Shown here piece after piece: positions 27,371 to 38,996 of a DNA stretch of 64,000 bases. Each line of letters begins with the position of its first letter. Positions within the stretch are counted from its first letter, which is position 1. The notes below the pieces were generated by a model that did no database searches, was not told where the DNA came from, and saw nothing but the letters and a program-made list of their open reading frames with translations. This stretch comes from Agromyces badenianii (GTDB lineage Bacteria > Actinomycetota > Actinomycetes > Actinomycetales > Microbacteriaceae): contig NZ_CP028913.1 of NCBI RefSeq assembly GCF_003070885.1, positions 1,736,001 through 1,800,000 of the forward strand, given 5' to 3'. The position numbers and the translations under genes were made by a program.

Positions 27371-29511
27371 TGACCGACTACACGAAGATCGACTTCGGTT
27401 CGCTGGTGGCCCTCGCGGGCGATGACGAGGTCGTCACGCACTCGTATGTGCGCGATGTCCCGCTCTCCGGCGGCAAGACCCTCGCCCTGCTGACGCTCGA
27501 CAACGGTCGCGACCACACCCGGCCCAACACGCTCGGTGCCGCCACCCTCCTCGAATACGCGAAGACGCTCGACGGGCTCTCGTCACGGGCTGCTGCGGGC
27601 GAGATCCACGCCGTCGCCGTCACCGGAAAGCCGTTCATCCTCGCCGCCGGCGCCGACCTCTCGAAGGTCGCCGAGATCCCCGACAAGGAGACGGCGAAGA
27701 AGTTCGTGCAGCTCGGCCACTACGCGCTCGCGAAGATCGGCGAGGTCGGCGTGCCGTCGTTCGTGTTCTACAACGGCCTCGCGCTCGGCGGAGGTCTGGA
27801 GATCGGCTTGCACGCGGACTACCGGACGGTGGATGCCTCGGCGCCGGCGCTCGCCCTGCCAGAGGTGTTCCTGGGGCTCATCCCGGGCTGGGGCGGCGCG
27901 ACGATCCTGCCGAACCTCATCGGCATCGAGAACGCGCTCAAGGTTGTCATCGAGAACCCGCTGAAGCAGAACCGCACCCTCAAGGGCCAGGACGCGTTCG
28001 ACCTCGGCATCGCCGACGCGATCTTCCCGTCGGTGAGCTACCTCGAGGATTCCATTCGCTGGGCCGACGACGTGGTCTCCGGACGGGTCAAGGTCAAGCG
28101 GCCGAACGAGCCCGGCAAGATGGAACGCCTCGTCAAGTGGGATGCCGCGATCTCGATCGCCACCAAGATGCTGAAGAGCCGCATCGGCTCGGTTCCGAAG
28201 TCGCCGTATGCCGCGCTCGACCTGATGAAGGCGGCCAAGAGCGGCACGCGCGCCGAGGGATTCCAGCGTGAAGACGAGGTGCTCGCCGACCTCATCGCGG
28301 GCGACCAGCTTCAGGCATCCATCTACGCCTTCAACCTCGTGCAGAAGCGGGCGAAGCGGCCGGCGGGCGCCCCCGACAAGGCGCTCGCGAAGAAGGTCAG
28401 CAAGGTCGGCGTGCTTGGTGCCGGCTACATGGCGAGCCAGCTCGCCCTGCTCTTCGTGCGCCGCCTGCGGGTGCCCGTGGTCATCACCGACATCGACCAG
28501 GCCCGTGTCGACAAGGGCGTGGCCTACATCGCCGAAGAGATCGACAAGCTCCTCGAGAAGGGCCGCATCTCCCCCGACGAAGCGAACCGCCTGAAGGCGC
28601 TCGTCACCGGCACGACCGACAAGGCCGACTTCGCAGACTGCGACTGGGTCATCGAGGCCGTCTTCGAAGAGCTCGAGATCAAGCAGAACGTCTTCGCCGA
28701 GGTCGAGCAGTTCATCTCGCCCGAGGCCGTGCTCGCGACGAACACCTCATCGCTCTCGGTCGAGCAGATCGGCGCGAAGCTCGCACACCCCGAGCGGCTC
28801 GTGGGCTTCCACTTCTTCACCCCGGTCGCGGTCATGCCGCTGATCGAGGTCGTGAAGACCCCGCACACCGATGAGGCGACGCTCTCGACCGCGATGGTCA
28901 CCGCGAAGAACCTGAAGAAGAACGCGGTCATCACGGCGGACACGCCGGGCTTCGTCGTCAACCGACTGCTCGCCGTGCTGCTCGGCGAGGCGATGCGCGC
29001 GGTCGACGAGGGCACCTCGTTCCAGACCGTCGACGAGGCGATCGCGCCGCTCGGCCTGCCCATGGCGCCGTCGGCGCTGCTCGACCTCGTGGGCCTGAAG
29101 GTCGGCGCTCACGTGCTCGACACGCACCACGCGGCGTTCCCCGAGCGGTTCTACCGCAGCGAGAACCTGCACAAGCTCGCCGACTACGGCAAGCTGCTCG
29201 ACAAGGACGACAAGGGCAAGGTCAAGGGCTTCGACAAGGGCGCCCTGAAGATCGTCGCGGGCGGCTCGAACCCTCGATCGGCCGACGACATCCTCATCGC
29301 CCTGCAAGACGGACTCGCCCGCGAGGTCAAGCTGATGCTCGACGGCGGTGTGGTCGAGGCTCCCGAGGACATCGACCTGTGCATGCTGCTCGGTGCCGGG
29401 TTCCCGTTCCAGATGGGCGGCTTGACGCCGTACCTCGACCGGGTGGGAGCGTCGGAGCGCGTCTTCGGCGACACGTTCCACCACCCGACGATCACCGGTG
29501 TGGGCGGCTGA
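27370..29511 (+). CDS. fadB: Bifunctional enoyl-CoA hydratase / 3-hydroxyacyl-CoA dehydrogenase
   Basis: 713 residues. Crotonase domain at the N terminus (about 50-240; GLALGGGLEIGLHADYRT forms the oxyanion hole), then the NAD-binding dehydrogenase domain with VGVLGAGYMASQLA near residue 346 and the catalytic His in LVGFHFFTPVAVMP. C-terminal HAD helices follow. Together with the thiolase it makes the trifunctional beta-oxidation complex. A strong terminator follows. Confidence 0.95.
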   Translation: MTDYTKIDFGSLVALAGDDEVVTHSYVRDVPLSGGKTLALLTLDNGRDHTRPNTLGAATLLEYAKTLDGLSSRAAAGEIHAVAVTGKPFILAAGADLSKVAEIPDKETAKKFVQLGHYALAKIGEVGVPSFVFYNGLALGGGLEIGLHADYRTVDASAPALALPEVFLGLIPGWGGATILPNLIGIENALKVVIENPLKQNRTLKGQDAFDLGIADAIFPSVSYLEDSIRWADDVVSGRVKVKRPNEPGKMERLVKWDAAISIATKMLKSRIGSVPKSPYAALDLMKAAKSGTRAEGFQREDEVLADLIAGDQLQASIYAFNLVQKRAKRPAGAPDKALAKKVSKVGVLGAGYMASQLALLFVRRLRVPVVITDIDQARVDKGVAYIAEEIDKLLEKGRISPDEANRLKALVTGTTDKADFADCDWVIEAVFEELEIKQNVFAEVEQFISPEAVLATNTSSLSVEQIGAKLAHPERLVGFHFFTPVAVMPLIEVVKTPHTDEATLSTAMVTAKNLKKNAVITADTPGFVVNRLLAVLLGEAMRAVDEGTSFQTVDEAIAPLGLPMAPSALLDLVGLKVGAHVLDTHHAAFPERFYRSENLHKLADYGKLLDKDDKGKVKGFDKGALKIVAGGSNPRSADDILIALQDGLAREVKLMLDGGVVEAPEDIDLCMLLGAGFPFQMGGLTPYLDRVGASERVFGDTFHHPTITGVGG

Positions 29512-29528
29512 CCGCCGCACTCGACGAG

Positions 29529-29559
29529 AACGGCCCCCGGCTTCACGCCGGGGGCCGTT
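29529..29559 (+). terminator. Terminator after the beta-oxidation operon
   Basis: A 13-bp stem (AACGGCCCCCGGC and its inverse) with loop TTCAC, then TTCATGTTTTC. It lies between the fadAB-type operon and convergent dxs and may serve both. Confidence 0.85.
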
Positions 29560-29608
29560 TCATGTTTTCGGCAAGCGAGCGCCCTGAGGCATCCGCCCTC
29601 GCCTCGCG

Positions 29609-31558
29609 TCAGACGCGTGGCTGCGGCCTCGTATCGGTCGACACCCCGGATTCGAAGCCGGCACGGCGTGCGTGCGGCAGTTTCGAGCCGAGCACCATGC
29701 CGGTGACATCTCGTGCGATGTGCTGCGGAGTCAGCCCGACCCGTTCGAGGATGTCGGCGCGCGATCCATGATCGAGGAACTCATCGGGCAGGCCGAGCTC
29801 GGTTACCGCGGTGTCGACGCCGGCCTCGCGAAGGTCTTGACGGATGCGCGTTCCGATGCCGCCGACGCGGATGCCGTCTTCGATGCTGACCACGATGCGA
29901 TGGTCGGCAGCGAGGTCGATCACGCTCCGCGGCACGGGCACGACCCAGCGCGGATCGATCACCGTGGCACCGATGCCCTGCGCCTCGAGCCGCTCGGCGA
30001 CCTGGAGTCCGGTCGCGACCATCGGGCCGACCGTGACGATGAGCACATCCTTGCGATCGGACTCCGCGAGCACGTCGACCCCGTCGTGGGTGCGGCGTAC
30101 CGCTTCGAAGTCGACACCGACCGTGCCCTTCGGGAAACGGATCACGGTGGGGGCGTCGTCGACGGCGACCGCCTCGCCCAGCTCTTCGACGAGGCGCACC
30201 GAGTCGCGCGGGGCCGCGATGCGGATGCCCGGCACGACCTGCAGGATCGAGAGATCCCACACTCCGTGGTGGCTCGGCCCGTCGGGCCCGGTCACACCGG
30301 CCCGATCGAGCACGAACGTGACACCGGCCTTGTGCAGCGCGACATCCATGAGGACCTGGTCGAACGCCCGGTTGATGAAGGTGGCGTAGACGGCCACGAC
30401 CGGGTGCAAGCCGCCGAAGGCGAGACCCGCCGCAGAGGTCGCGGCGTGCTGCTCGGCGATGCCGACATCGAACACGCGGCTCGGGAATCGTTCGGCCATG
30501 CGGTGAAGCCCGGTCGGACGCAGCATGGCGGCCGTGATGCCGACGAGGTGGTCGTGGCGCTCGGCGAGATGCACGAGCTCGTCGGCGAAGACGCTCGTCC
30601 ACGACGGCGCCGACGAGGTCTCGAGCGACTCCCCGGTCTCGGGGTCGATCTGGCCGACGGCATGGAACTGGTCGGCCGCATCGCGAAGGGCCGGCTCGTA
30701 GCCGCGACCCTTGTCGGTGATCGCGTGCACGATCACCGGGGCGCCGTAGGCCTTCGCCTGACGCAGCGCCGCCTCGAGGGCACGCTCGTCGTGTCCGTCG
30801 ACGGGGCCGATGTACTTGATGTCGAGGTTCGAGTAGAGCGCCTCGTTGTCGGTGAACCGGCTGAGGAAGCCGTGGAGACCACCGCGCACACCGCGATAGA
30901 ACGCGCTCGCGGGGCCGCCCAGGCGGTCGAAGGCGCGCCGACTCGAGAGATGGAGGTTGCGGTACGTCTGCTTCGTGCGCACCGTGTTGAGGAATCGCGC
31001 CATGCCGCCGATCGTCGGCGCGTACGAACGTCCGTTGTCGTTGACGACGACGATGAGCTTGCGCGTGTTGTCGTCGGAGATGTTGTTCAACGCCTCCCAC
31101 GTCATGCCGCCCGTGAGCGCCCCGTCGCCGACGACCGCCACGACGTGCCGGTCGTGCTGGCCGGTCATCTCGAAGGCCTTGGAGATGCCGTCGGCCCATG
31201 AGAGCGAACTGGAGGCGTGCGAGCTCTCGACGATGTCGTGCTCGGACTCGGAGCGCTGCGGGTACCCGGCGAGGCCGCCGGTCTGGCGGATGCTGGAGAG
31301 GTCCTTGCGCCCCGTCAGGAGCTTGTGCACGTACGACTGATGCCCGGTGTCGAAGACGACCGCGTCGCGCGGCGACTCGAAGACCCGGTGGATCGCGATC
31401 GTGAGTTCGACGACGCCGAGGTTCGGGCCGAGGTGCCCGCCGGTCTTCGAGACCGACTCCACGAGGTACTCGCGGATCTCGCGTGCAAGCTGATCGAGCT
31501 GTTCGGGACTCAGCGCATCGAGATCGCGGGGTCCCGAGATGGTCTCGAGCAGGGTCAT
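29609..31558 (-). CDS. dxs: 1-deoxy-D-xylulose-5-phosphate synthase
   Basis: 649 residues. First enzyme of the non-mevalonate isoprenoid pathway; joins pyruvate and glyceraldehyde 3-phosphate with thiamine diphosphate. TPP motif GDGALTGGMTWEALNN near residues 144-159; TGHQSYVHKLLTGR and the transketolase-like pyrimidine part (DVGIAEQHAATSAAGLA) are present. GGAGG lies 8 bases before the ATG. Confidence 0.97.
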   Translation of the reverse strand: MTLLETISGPRDLDALSPEQLDQLAREIREYLVESVSKTGGHLGPNLGVVELTIAIHRVFESPRDAVVFDTGHQSYVHKLLTGRKDLSSIRQTGGLAGYPQRSESEHDIVESSHASSSLSWADGISKAFEMTGQHDRHVVAVVGDGALTGGMTWEALNNISDDNTRKLIVVVNDNGRSYAPTIGGMARFLNTVRTKQTYRNLHLSSRRAFDRLGGPASAFYRGVRGGLHGFLSRFTDNEALYSNLDIKYIGPVDGHDERALEAALRQAKAYGAPVIVHAITDKGRGYEPALRDAADQFHAVGQIDPETGESLETSSAPSWTSVFADELVHLAERHDHLVGITAAMLRPTGLHRMAERFPSRVFDVGIAEQHAATSAAGLAFGGLHPVVAVYATFINRAFDQVLMDVALHKAGVTFVLDRAGVTGPDGPSHHGVWDLSILQVVPGIRIAAPRDSVRLVEELGEAVAVDDAPTVIRFPKGTVGVDFEAVRRTHDGVDVLAESDRKDVLIVTVGPMVATGLQVAERLEAQGIGATVIDPRWVVPVPRSVIDLAADHRIVVSIEDGIRVGGIGTRIRQDLREAGVDTAVTELGLPDEFLDHGSRADILERVGLTPQHIARDVTGMVLGSKLPHARRAGFESGVSTDTRPQPRV

Positions 31559-31660
31559 GCGTCTTGCCTCCGGAGTTTCGCGGGCACTGCCGCCGAAGCG
31601 GGCAGTGCCGCCGAACGGGAACGAGTCTACGCCGGGCTCTCTGTGAAGCCGGGCAAAGAT

Positions 31661-31691
31661 CGGGGCGATCGGCGAGAAGCCGACCGCCCCG
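31661..31691 (-). terminator. Hairpin downstream of acn
   Basis: A 12-bp stem with one mismatch (31662-31673 with 31679-31690, loop GAGAA) in the gap between acn and dxs. No T-tract, as is usual for actinobacterial hairpin terminators. Confidence 0.6.
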
Positions 31692-31707
31692 ATGTTCTCG
31701 TGGTGGC

Positions 31708-34518
<2,811 letters not shown>

Positions 34519-34593
34519 GATGTCCTCTCCTTCGTGGATGTCGCCGGACATGCAGGCGGCACTCCATCTTCTCCGTCAGACATGGGGCTGTTC

Positions 34594-34610
34594 CAGCAAG
34601 GGTAACCTAA
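34594..34610 (-). promoter_or_regulatory. Possible DtxR/IdeR-like iron box upstream of acn
   Basis: On the minus strand TTAGGTTACCCTTGCTG has a perfect left half (TTAGGTTA) of the actinobacterial iron box and a degenerate right half. Iron control of an Fe-S enzyme would make sense, but the match is only partial. Confidence 0.3.
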
Positions 34611-34649
34611 GCCGCTGGCTGGCCGACAGGCCTCGCACGGTGTGCGAAT

Positions 34650-34669
34650 TTATCTCGACGTCGAGATAA
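34650..34669. promoter_or_regulatory. Perfect 20-bp palindrome upstream of acn
   Basis: The 20 bases are identical to their reverse complement (each half TTATCTCGAC). It lies between the DUF3159 stop and acn, about 130 bp before the acn start. The size and perfect symmetry suggest an operator for a dimeric regulator (MarR or MerR type); the cognate protein is not identified. Confidence 0.65.
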
Positions 34670-34674
34670 CTCTA

Positions 34675-35472
34675 TCACTCGGCGGAGCGAGCCGATGACG
34701 GGTAGACCGCTCGAACGACGAGCCAAGAGAAGACCAGCACGAGGGCGTAGAGCGGCACGCCCATGAGCAGTCTGGTGGCGCCGAGCGCCTCGACATTGTC
34801 GACGAGGTAGAACGGCAGCTGCACGGCCAGTCGTGCGACGAACAGGCCGATCCAGACGAGGGTGAGGAACTGCGCCGCCCGGTACTTCCGCTTGTCCTGC
34901 TTCCAGGAGAGGCCGTCGCCCATGAGGAATCCGACGATGAGGCCGATGGCGGGCCAGCGCACCACGAGCGACACGATGAGCGCGAGGGCGTACCCGGCAT
35001 TCGTGAAGAACCCGAGCACGTAGTTGTCGCGTGCGTTGCCCGACCAGAGGGCGAGCGCGGCCGAGGCGAGCACCCCGATGAGTCCGGCGATCGCCTGCGT
35101 CGGCTGCCCCTTCGTCACGAGTCGTGCGATCGTGAACACCGCGGCGAGTCCGACGGATGCCGCGAGGGCCGGCACGAGCGCGGCCTGGGCATCCTGCCCG
35201 GCGAAGCTCGTGAGCCCGCTGTAGACCATGAGGAAGACGAGACCGGGCAACAGTGCCTCGAGGATGCCTCGCACCCCGCCGACGGCCGTGAGCAGGTCGC
35301 GCCCGCTCAACTTCTCGTCGCGGGCGAGCGCGCCGAGGCCGCTCTTCTCGGCGGCGGCGGCGAACTGCCGGCCGAAGTCGGCGGCCTCTGCGGGAGCGGG
35401 TTCCCGAGCGGCATCCTCTCGATCGCCCTCGTCGGGACGCGGCGACTGCGGGGCGTCCGACATCGCGGTCAC
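34675..35472 (-). CDS. DUF3159 family membrane protein
   Basis: 265 residues. An acidic N-terminal part is followed by a six-helix membrane region. Conserved family stretches include ALLPGLVFLMVYSGL and WPAIGLIVGFLMGDGLSWKQDKRKYRAAQFLT. Function unknown. The GTG at 35472 overlaps the DUF3710 stop (GTGA); the ATG at 35463 is the alternative. In mycobacteria an OB-fold gene stands between the two families and is missing here. Confidence 0.88.
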   Translation of the reverse strand: MTAMSDAPQSPRPDEGDREDAAREPAPAEAADFGRQFAAAAEKSGLGALARDEKLSGRDLLTAVGGVRGILEALLPGLVFLMVYSGLTSFAGQDAQAALVPALAASVGLAAVFTIARLVTKGQPTQAIAGLIGVLASAALALWSGNARDNYVLGFFTNAGYALALIVSLVVRWPAIGLIVGFLMGDGLSWKQDKRKYRAAQFLTLVWIGLFVARLAVQLPFYLVDNVEALGATRLLMGVPLYALVLVFSWLVVRAVYPSSARSAE

Positions 35473-36089
35473 ACCGTGGGCGTACCCGCGGTGGACGCGG
35501 GCATGCGCAGGGGGATGAGGTCGCGCGGCGGCATCGGCGTGCTGCCGCGCACCACGACGATCGAGCGGAAGAGGTCTTCGACCTGCGCGGCGGCGGCGGG
35601 ATCGACCGCGGCCTCGCCGGCGATCACGCCGCGAAGGAACCAGCGAGGTCCGTCGACGCCGATGAAGCGAGCGAGCCGCATCTGGCCAGGCTGACCCTCG
35701 CCGGCCGCGACCGGGATCTGGGCGAGCAGCTCGGGGCCGAACGATCCGTCGCGCACGGTCGTCGTGCCGCCCTGACGCGCGATCTGATCGGCGATCTGCG
35801 CGCGGATCTCGTGCCACAGCCCGCTCGAACGCGGGGCTGCGAACGGTTGCACCTGCAGCGTCGAGTTCGCGTAGTCGAGGCCGATCGCAACGACGCGCTT
35901 CGTTCCCTCTTCGACCTCGAGTCGAAGGTGGAGGCCCTCGCGCGGCAGCACCTTCACGCCGCCGAGGTCGACATAGGGGCGAACCGGGTTCGCCTCGGTC
36001 TCGTCGAAGGGACCCTCGATCGCGCGGTCTTCGGGGGCCGACTTGGGCTGTTCGGCGGGGATGTCGCCGTTGATCTCGATGTCGCTCAC
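35469..36089 (-). CDS. DUF3710 family protein
   Basis: 206 residues, cytoplasmic. Actinobacteria-specific family always near dut. The core YVDLGGVKVLPREGLHLRLEVEEGTKRVVAIGL and GPRWFLRGVIAGEAA are recognisable. Function unknown. The ATG overlaps the dut stop by four bases, so dut-DUF3710-DUF3159 are a translationally linked unit. Confidence 0.9.
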   Translation of the reverse strand: MSDIEINGDIPAEQPKSAPEDRAIEGPFDETEANPVRPYVDLGGVKVLPREGLHLRLEVEEGTKRVVAIGLDYANSTLQVQPFAAPRSSGLWHEIRAQIADQIARQGGTTTVRDGSFGPELLAQIPVAAGEGQPGQMRLARFIGVDGPRWFLRGVIAGEAAVDPAAAAQVEDLFRSIVVVRGSTPMPPRDLIPLRMPASTAGTPTV

Positions 36090-36544
36090 GCGTTCACTCC
36101 TGACTTGTGCTCCCCGAATCCCGTGGAGCCGAATCCCCCCTCGCCGCGCTGACTGCCCGGCAGCCGCTCGACCTCGACGAACCGCGCACGACTGACCGGC
36201 ATCACGACGAGCTGGGCGATGCGGTCGCCTGCCTCGATCGTGTGGGCCTCACGGGCGTCGGTGTTCAACAGCGCGACCTTGATCTCGCCGCGATAGCCGG
36301 CATCGACGGTGCCCGGCGCGTTGACGATCGTGATGCCGTGCTTGAAGGCGAGCCCCGAGCGCGGCACGACGAAGGCGACGTAGCCGTCGGGCAGGGCAAT
36401 CGCCACTCCGGTGCCGACCGTGGCCCGTTCGCCGGGGCCGAGCAGGACGGACTCGGAAGCATGGAGGTCGGCGCCCGCGTCGCCCGGATGGGCGTAGTTC
36501 GGCACGCGGTCTGCCGTGATCAGCACATCGACGGAATCGGTCAC
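36086..36544 (-). CDS. dut: dUTP diphosphatase
   Basis: 152 residues. Hydrolyses dUTP, keeping uracil out of DNA and feeding dTMP synthesis. All five trimeric dUTPase motifs are seen: HPGDAGADLHA, PRSGLAFKHGI, NAPGTVDAGYRGEI, EAGDRIAQLVV and the C-terminal RGEGGFGSTG. The start is GTG at 36544; no ribosome binding site is visible and TACCCT stands about 8 bases upstream, so it may be leaderless. Confidence 0.96.
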   Translation of the reverse strand: MTDSVDVLITADRVPNYAHPGDAGADLHASESVLLGPGERATVGTGVAIALPDGYVAFVVPRSGLAFKHGITIVNAPGTVDAGYRGEIKVALLNTDAREAHTIEAGDRIAQLVVMPVSRARFVEVERLPGSQRGEGGFGSTGFGEHKSGVNA

Positions 36545-36582
36545 TGTTCGAGGGTAGTGCAGAAGTCTGCTCGAATAGAGCC

Positions 36583-37047
36583 ATGCCCGACTACCACGAG
36601 AAACTCTGGCCGACACCCTGGATCTACATCGCCAGTCTGCTGCTGATCCCCTCCAGCATCCTCGTGCTGGCGCCCGTCTCGATGCCCGCCGGCATCGCCA
36701 CCGGAGTGATCCTCTACGGGGCAGCCGTGGCGTCGCTGAGCATCACGGCGCCCGTGATCGAGGTGGCCGACGGCCGGCTCCGCGCGGGTCGCGCCTCGAT
36801 CCCGCTCGCCGACACTGGTACCGCGATCGGCGCAACGGATGTCGAGGCACGCGCCGAACGGGGCACGGGTCTCGATGCCCGCGCGTTCCTCGTGATCCGC
36901 GGATGGGTGCAACCCGTCGTGCGGGTGCCGATCACCGACCCCTCGGATCCCACGCCCTACTGGCTGATCTCGACGCGCCATCCGAAAGAGCTGGCCGCCG
37001 CGATCAATGGATCACGACGGCCTGAGCGTACCGAGCCGGGAGTCTAG
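36583..37047 (+). CDS. DUF3093 family membrane protein
   Basis: 154 residues. Two membrane helices near the N terminus (about 12-33 and 36-55) and a soluble rest with VIRGWVQPVVRVPITDPSDPTPYWLISTRHP, the family core. Function unknown; conserved next to and divergent from dut in actinobacteria. The last four bases overlap the convergent DUF4193 gene. Confidence 0.88.
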   Translation: MPDYHEKLWPTPWIYIASLLLIPSSILVLAPVSMPAGIATGVILYGAAVASLSITAPVIEVADGRLRAGRASIPLADTGTAIGATDVEARAERGTGLDARAFLVIRGWVQPVVRVPITDPSDPTPYWLISTRHPKELAAAINGSRRPERTEPGV

Positions 37048-37337
37048 GACGCGCACTCCAAGCAGATCGCTCCGAGCTTCGTCTCGTGGTCGATCTGTGA
37101 ACGGTGCTTCACGAGGAAGCAACTCACACAGGTGAACTCGTCGGCTTGCGGCGGAAGCACCACGACATCGAGTTCGACGTCGGAGAGATCGGCACCAGCG
37201 AGGTCGAACCCGCCGGGGTTATCGGCGTCGTCGACATCCACTACGCCCGACATCTTGTCGGGGACGCGCTCCTTGAGGGCCTCGATCGACTCGGAGTCGT
37301 CTTCGGTCTTCCTCGGTGCGTCGTAATCCGTTGCCAT
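37044..37337 (-). CDS. DUF4193 family zinc-ribbon protein
   Basis: 97 residues, acidic. Four cysteines in two pairs, C70-x2-C73 and C92-x2-C95, fit a small zinc ribbon; the middle part LSDVELDVVVLPPQADEFTC is the family signature. Near-universal in actinobacteria next to dut; it may be a transcription-associated factor, but this is unknown. I chose ATG at 37337 with GAGGAA about ten bases upstream. Confidence 0.9.
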   Translation of the reverse strand: MATDYDAPRKTEDDSESIEALKERVPDKMSGVVDVDDADNPGGFDLAGADLSDVELDVVVLPPQADEFTCVSCFLVKHRSQIDHETKLGAICLECAS

Positions 37338-37531
37338 TCCCATCCATTTCCTCATCGCCGAAGATTCGGCGGCCATAGTCTGCATCAAAACGGTGCCGTA
37401 AGCAAACCAATTCCATGGGTTTCCCCAGCTGCTTCGTGGTCAACTTCCGCCGCGCCCGGGCTATTCCCGCGAGCACACATGTCGACGTGGCATCCTTGGG
37501 CGGAGACGAAGGCACGGAAGGGCTTGTCGCG

Positions 37532-38602
37532 ATGCAGGAACTCAAGGTAATCGGAGTCGAGAACGGTGCGTTGCTCGCCGCCTCCGACGATGGCGCGCGC
37601 TTCCGGATCGAGATCGACGAAGTATTGCAATCTCGCATCCGGCAGGCACAGCCCGAACAGCACGCCGGACCCAAACCCTCGCCGCGCGAGGTGCAGGCCC
37701 ACATCAGGGCCGGCATGTCGGCCGATGAGGTCGCCCAGGTCACGGGTGCGGCGATCGACTACATCCGCCGCTTCGAAGGACCGGTGCTCGCCGAGCGCGA
37801 ACACATGGTCACCTCGGCCCTCGCGGTTCCCGTGCACGTTGCCGTCGAGGTCGACCCGGCCGACGAACCGCCGTCGTTCGGCGGCGTCATCCGCGAGCGA
37901 CTCGCGCAGCTCGGAGCGCACGGCGAACGCTGGGCGAGCTGGAAAGACGAGGAACGCGGGTGGATCATCAAGCTCGAGTTCACCGCGGAGACCATCGACC
38001 ATGACGCCCGCTGGAGCTTCGAGCCCCGCAAGCAGTCATTGCAACCACTGAACTCCGAGGCGATCACCCTCTCGCAGCAAGGTGAGATGAAGGGCGGGCT
38101 CATCCCGCGGCTCCGCGCCGTCGGCCCCGACTCCGAGGAATCGCGCTTCGACAGCGGCGCCTTCACGTTCGATGAGCCCGAGCACGGCGACTTCGACACC
38201 GCCCCGCACCTCGAACCGCTCCCCTATTCGCGAACCCCCCAGGCTTCGAGCCCGGCTGCGGCCAGAGCGGCGATCAAACGAGCGGATGAACCGAAGCAGA
38301 CGCTCGGCGAAACGGCCGACCTGCTCGAAGCCCTCCGCCGCCGCCGCGGCGAACGCGAGGCTGCGAGCGGCGAGCCCGAGCGACTGCCGTCGCCGTACGC
38401 CCCGACTCCCGTGCAGGAAGAGGCGCCGACGCCCGAGCAGCCGGCCGAGGAGAAGCCGGGCGCTGCCGCGCGCAGCATCTGGGGAGGCAAGGCATCGACC
38501 GGCTCCTCCGGAAACCGGGGCGGTGCGAAGAAGGGGCGTGCCTCGATGCCGAGCTGGGACGAGATCGTCTTCGGCGCGCGCACCGACGACGACCTCGCCT
38601 GA
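37532..38602 (+). CDS. sepH: Septation protein SepH (DUF3071)
   Basis: 356 residues. In Streptomyces and mycobacteria SepH binds FtsZ and stimulates its assembly. The N-terminal SepH domain (residues 1-175) contains the conserved helix-turn-helix MSADEVAQVTGAAIDYIRRFEGPVLAERE; the C-terminal half is a disordered, Pro/Glu/Ala-rich part ending in the conserved tail MPSWDEIVFGARTDDD. I chose the ATG at 37532 with GGAAGGG nine bases upstream. Confidence 0.95.
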   Translation: MQELKVIGVENGALLAASDDGARFRIEIDEVLQSRIRQAQPEQHAGPKPSPREVQAHIRAGMSADEVAQVTGAAIDYIRRFEGPVLAEREHMVTSALAVPVHVAVEVDPADEPPSFGGVIRERLAQLGAHGERWASWKDEERGWIIKLEFTAETIDHDARWSFEPRKQSLQPLNSEAITLSQQGEMKGGLIPRLRAVGPDSEESRFDSGAFTFDEPEHGDFDTAPHLEPLPYSRTPQASSPAAARAAIKRADEPKQTLGETADLLEALRRRRGEREAASGEPERLPSPYAPTPVQEEAPTPEQPAEEKPGAAARSIWGGKASTGSSGNRGGAKKGRASMPSWDEIVFGARTDDDLA

Positions 38603-38680
38603 GCCCACCAGCCACCTCTCCCGAACGCCGCTGTGCACCTCGCACGGCGGCGTTTCGCGCACACACGCGCGGTGCTACCA

Positions 38681-38696
38681 TCGAACGTATCTTCGA
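38681..38696 (+). promoter_or_regulatory. LexA (SOS) box upstream of the 94-residue gene
   Basis: TCGAACGTATCTTCGA matches the actinobacterial SOS box TCGAAC-n4-GTTCGA with one mismatch. A TACCAT (-10 like, 38676-38681) overlaps it, and the ATG follows 15 bases later. Confidence 0.75.
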
Positions 38697-38711
38697 ATCG
38701 GTGAGGTGCCC

Positions 38712-38996
38712 ATGTCGCTCGTGCACGAGTTCGTCGAGCTGTCGACGAGCGACGACGGTCGCCCGTTGCGGCTCGTCTGGCGATCCCGTCGATTCCGCGT
38801 CACCGACATGCCGACGACGCTCGTGGGCCCGTGCGACTGGTGGGCGCCGGTCGCTCGGCACGACATCTCGACCGGCCGCCCTCCGTTGCAGATCGCGGGA
38901 TGGCGCTTCCAGGCCAGTGCCGACGACGGCGAGACCCACGTCTTCGACGTGCGGCGCCACGACGACCGCTGGCAGCTCGTGCGCGTGTTCGACTGA
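38712..38996 (+). CDS. Small SOS-controlled protein, DUF6504-like
   Basis: 94 residues, with GGTGAGG before the ATG. The sequence LRLVWRSRRFRVTDMPTTLVGPCDWWAP and the end THVFDVRRHDDRWQLVRVFD resemble DUF6504 family proteins, which are often encoded near the damage-inducible mutasome (imuA-imuB-dnaE2) of actinobacteria. No such genes are in this window; here it stands alone between sepH and convergent benE, with which it abuts. Confidence 0.72.
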   Translation: MSLVHEFVELSTSDDGRPLRLVWRSRRFRVTDMPTTLVGPCDWWAPVARHDISTGRPPLQIAGWRFQASADDGETHVFDVRRHDDRWQLVRVFD

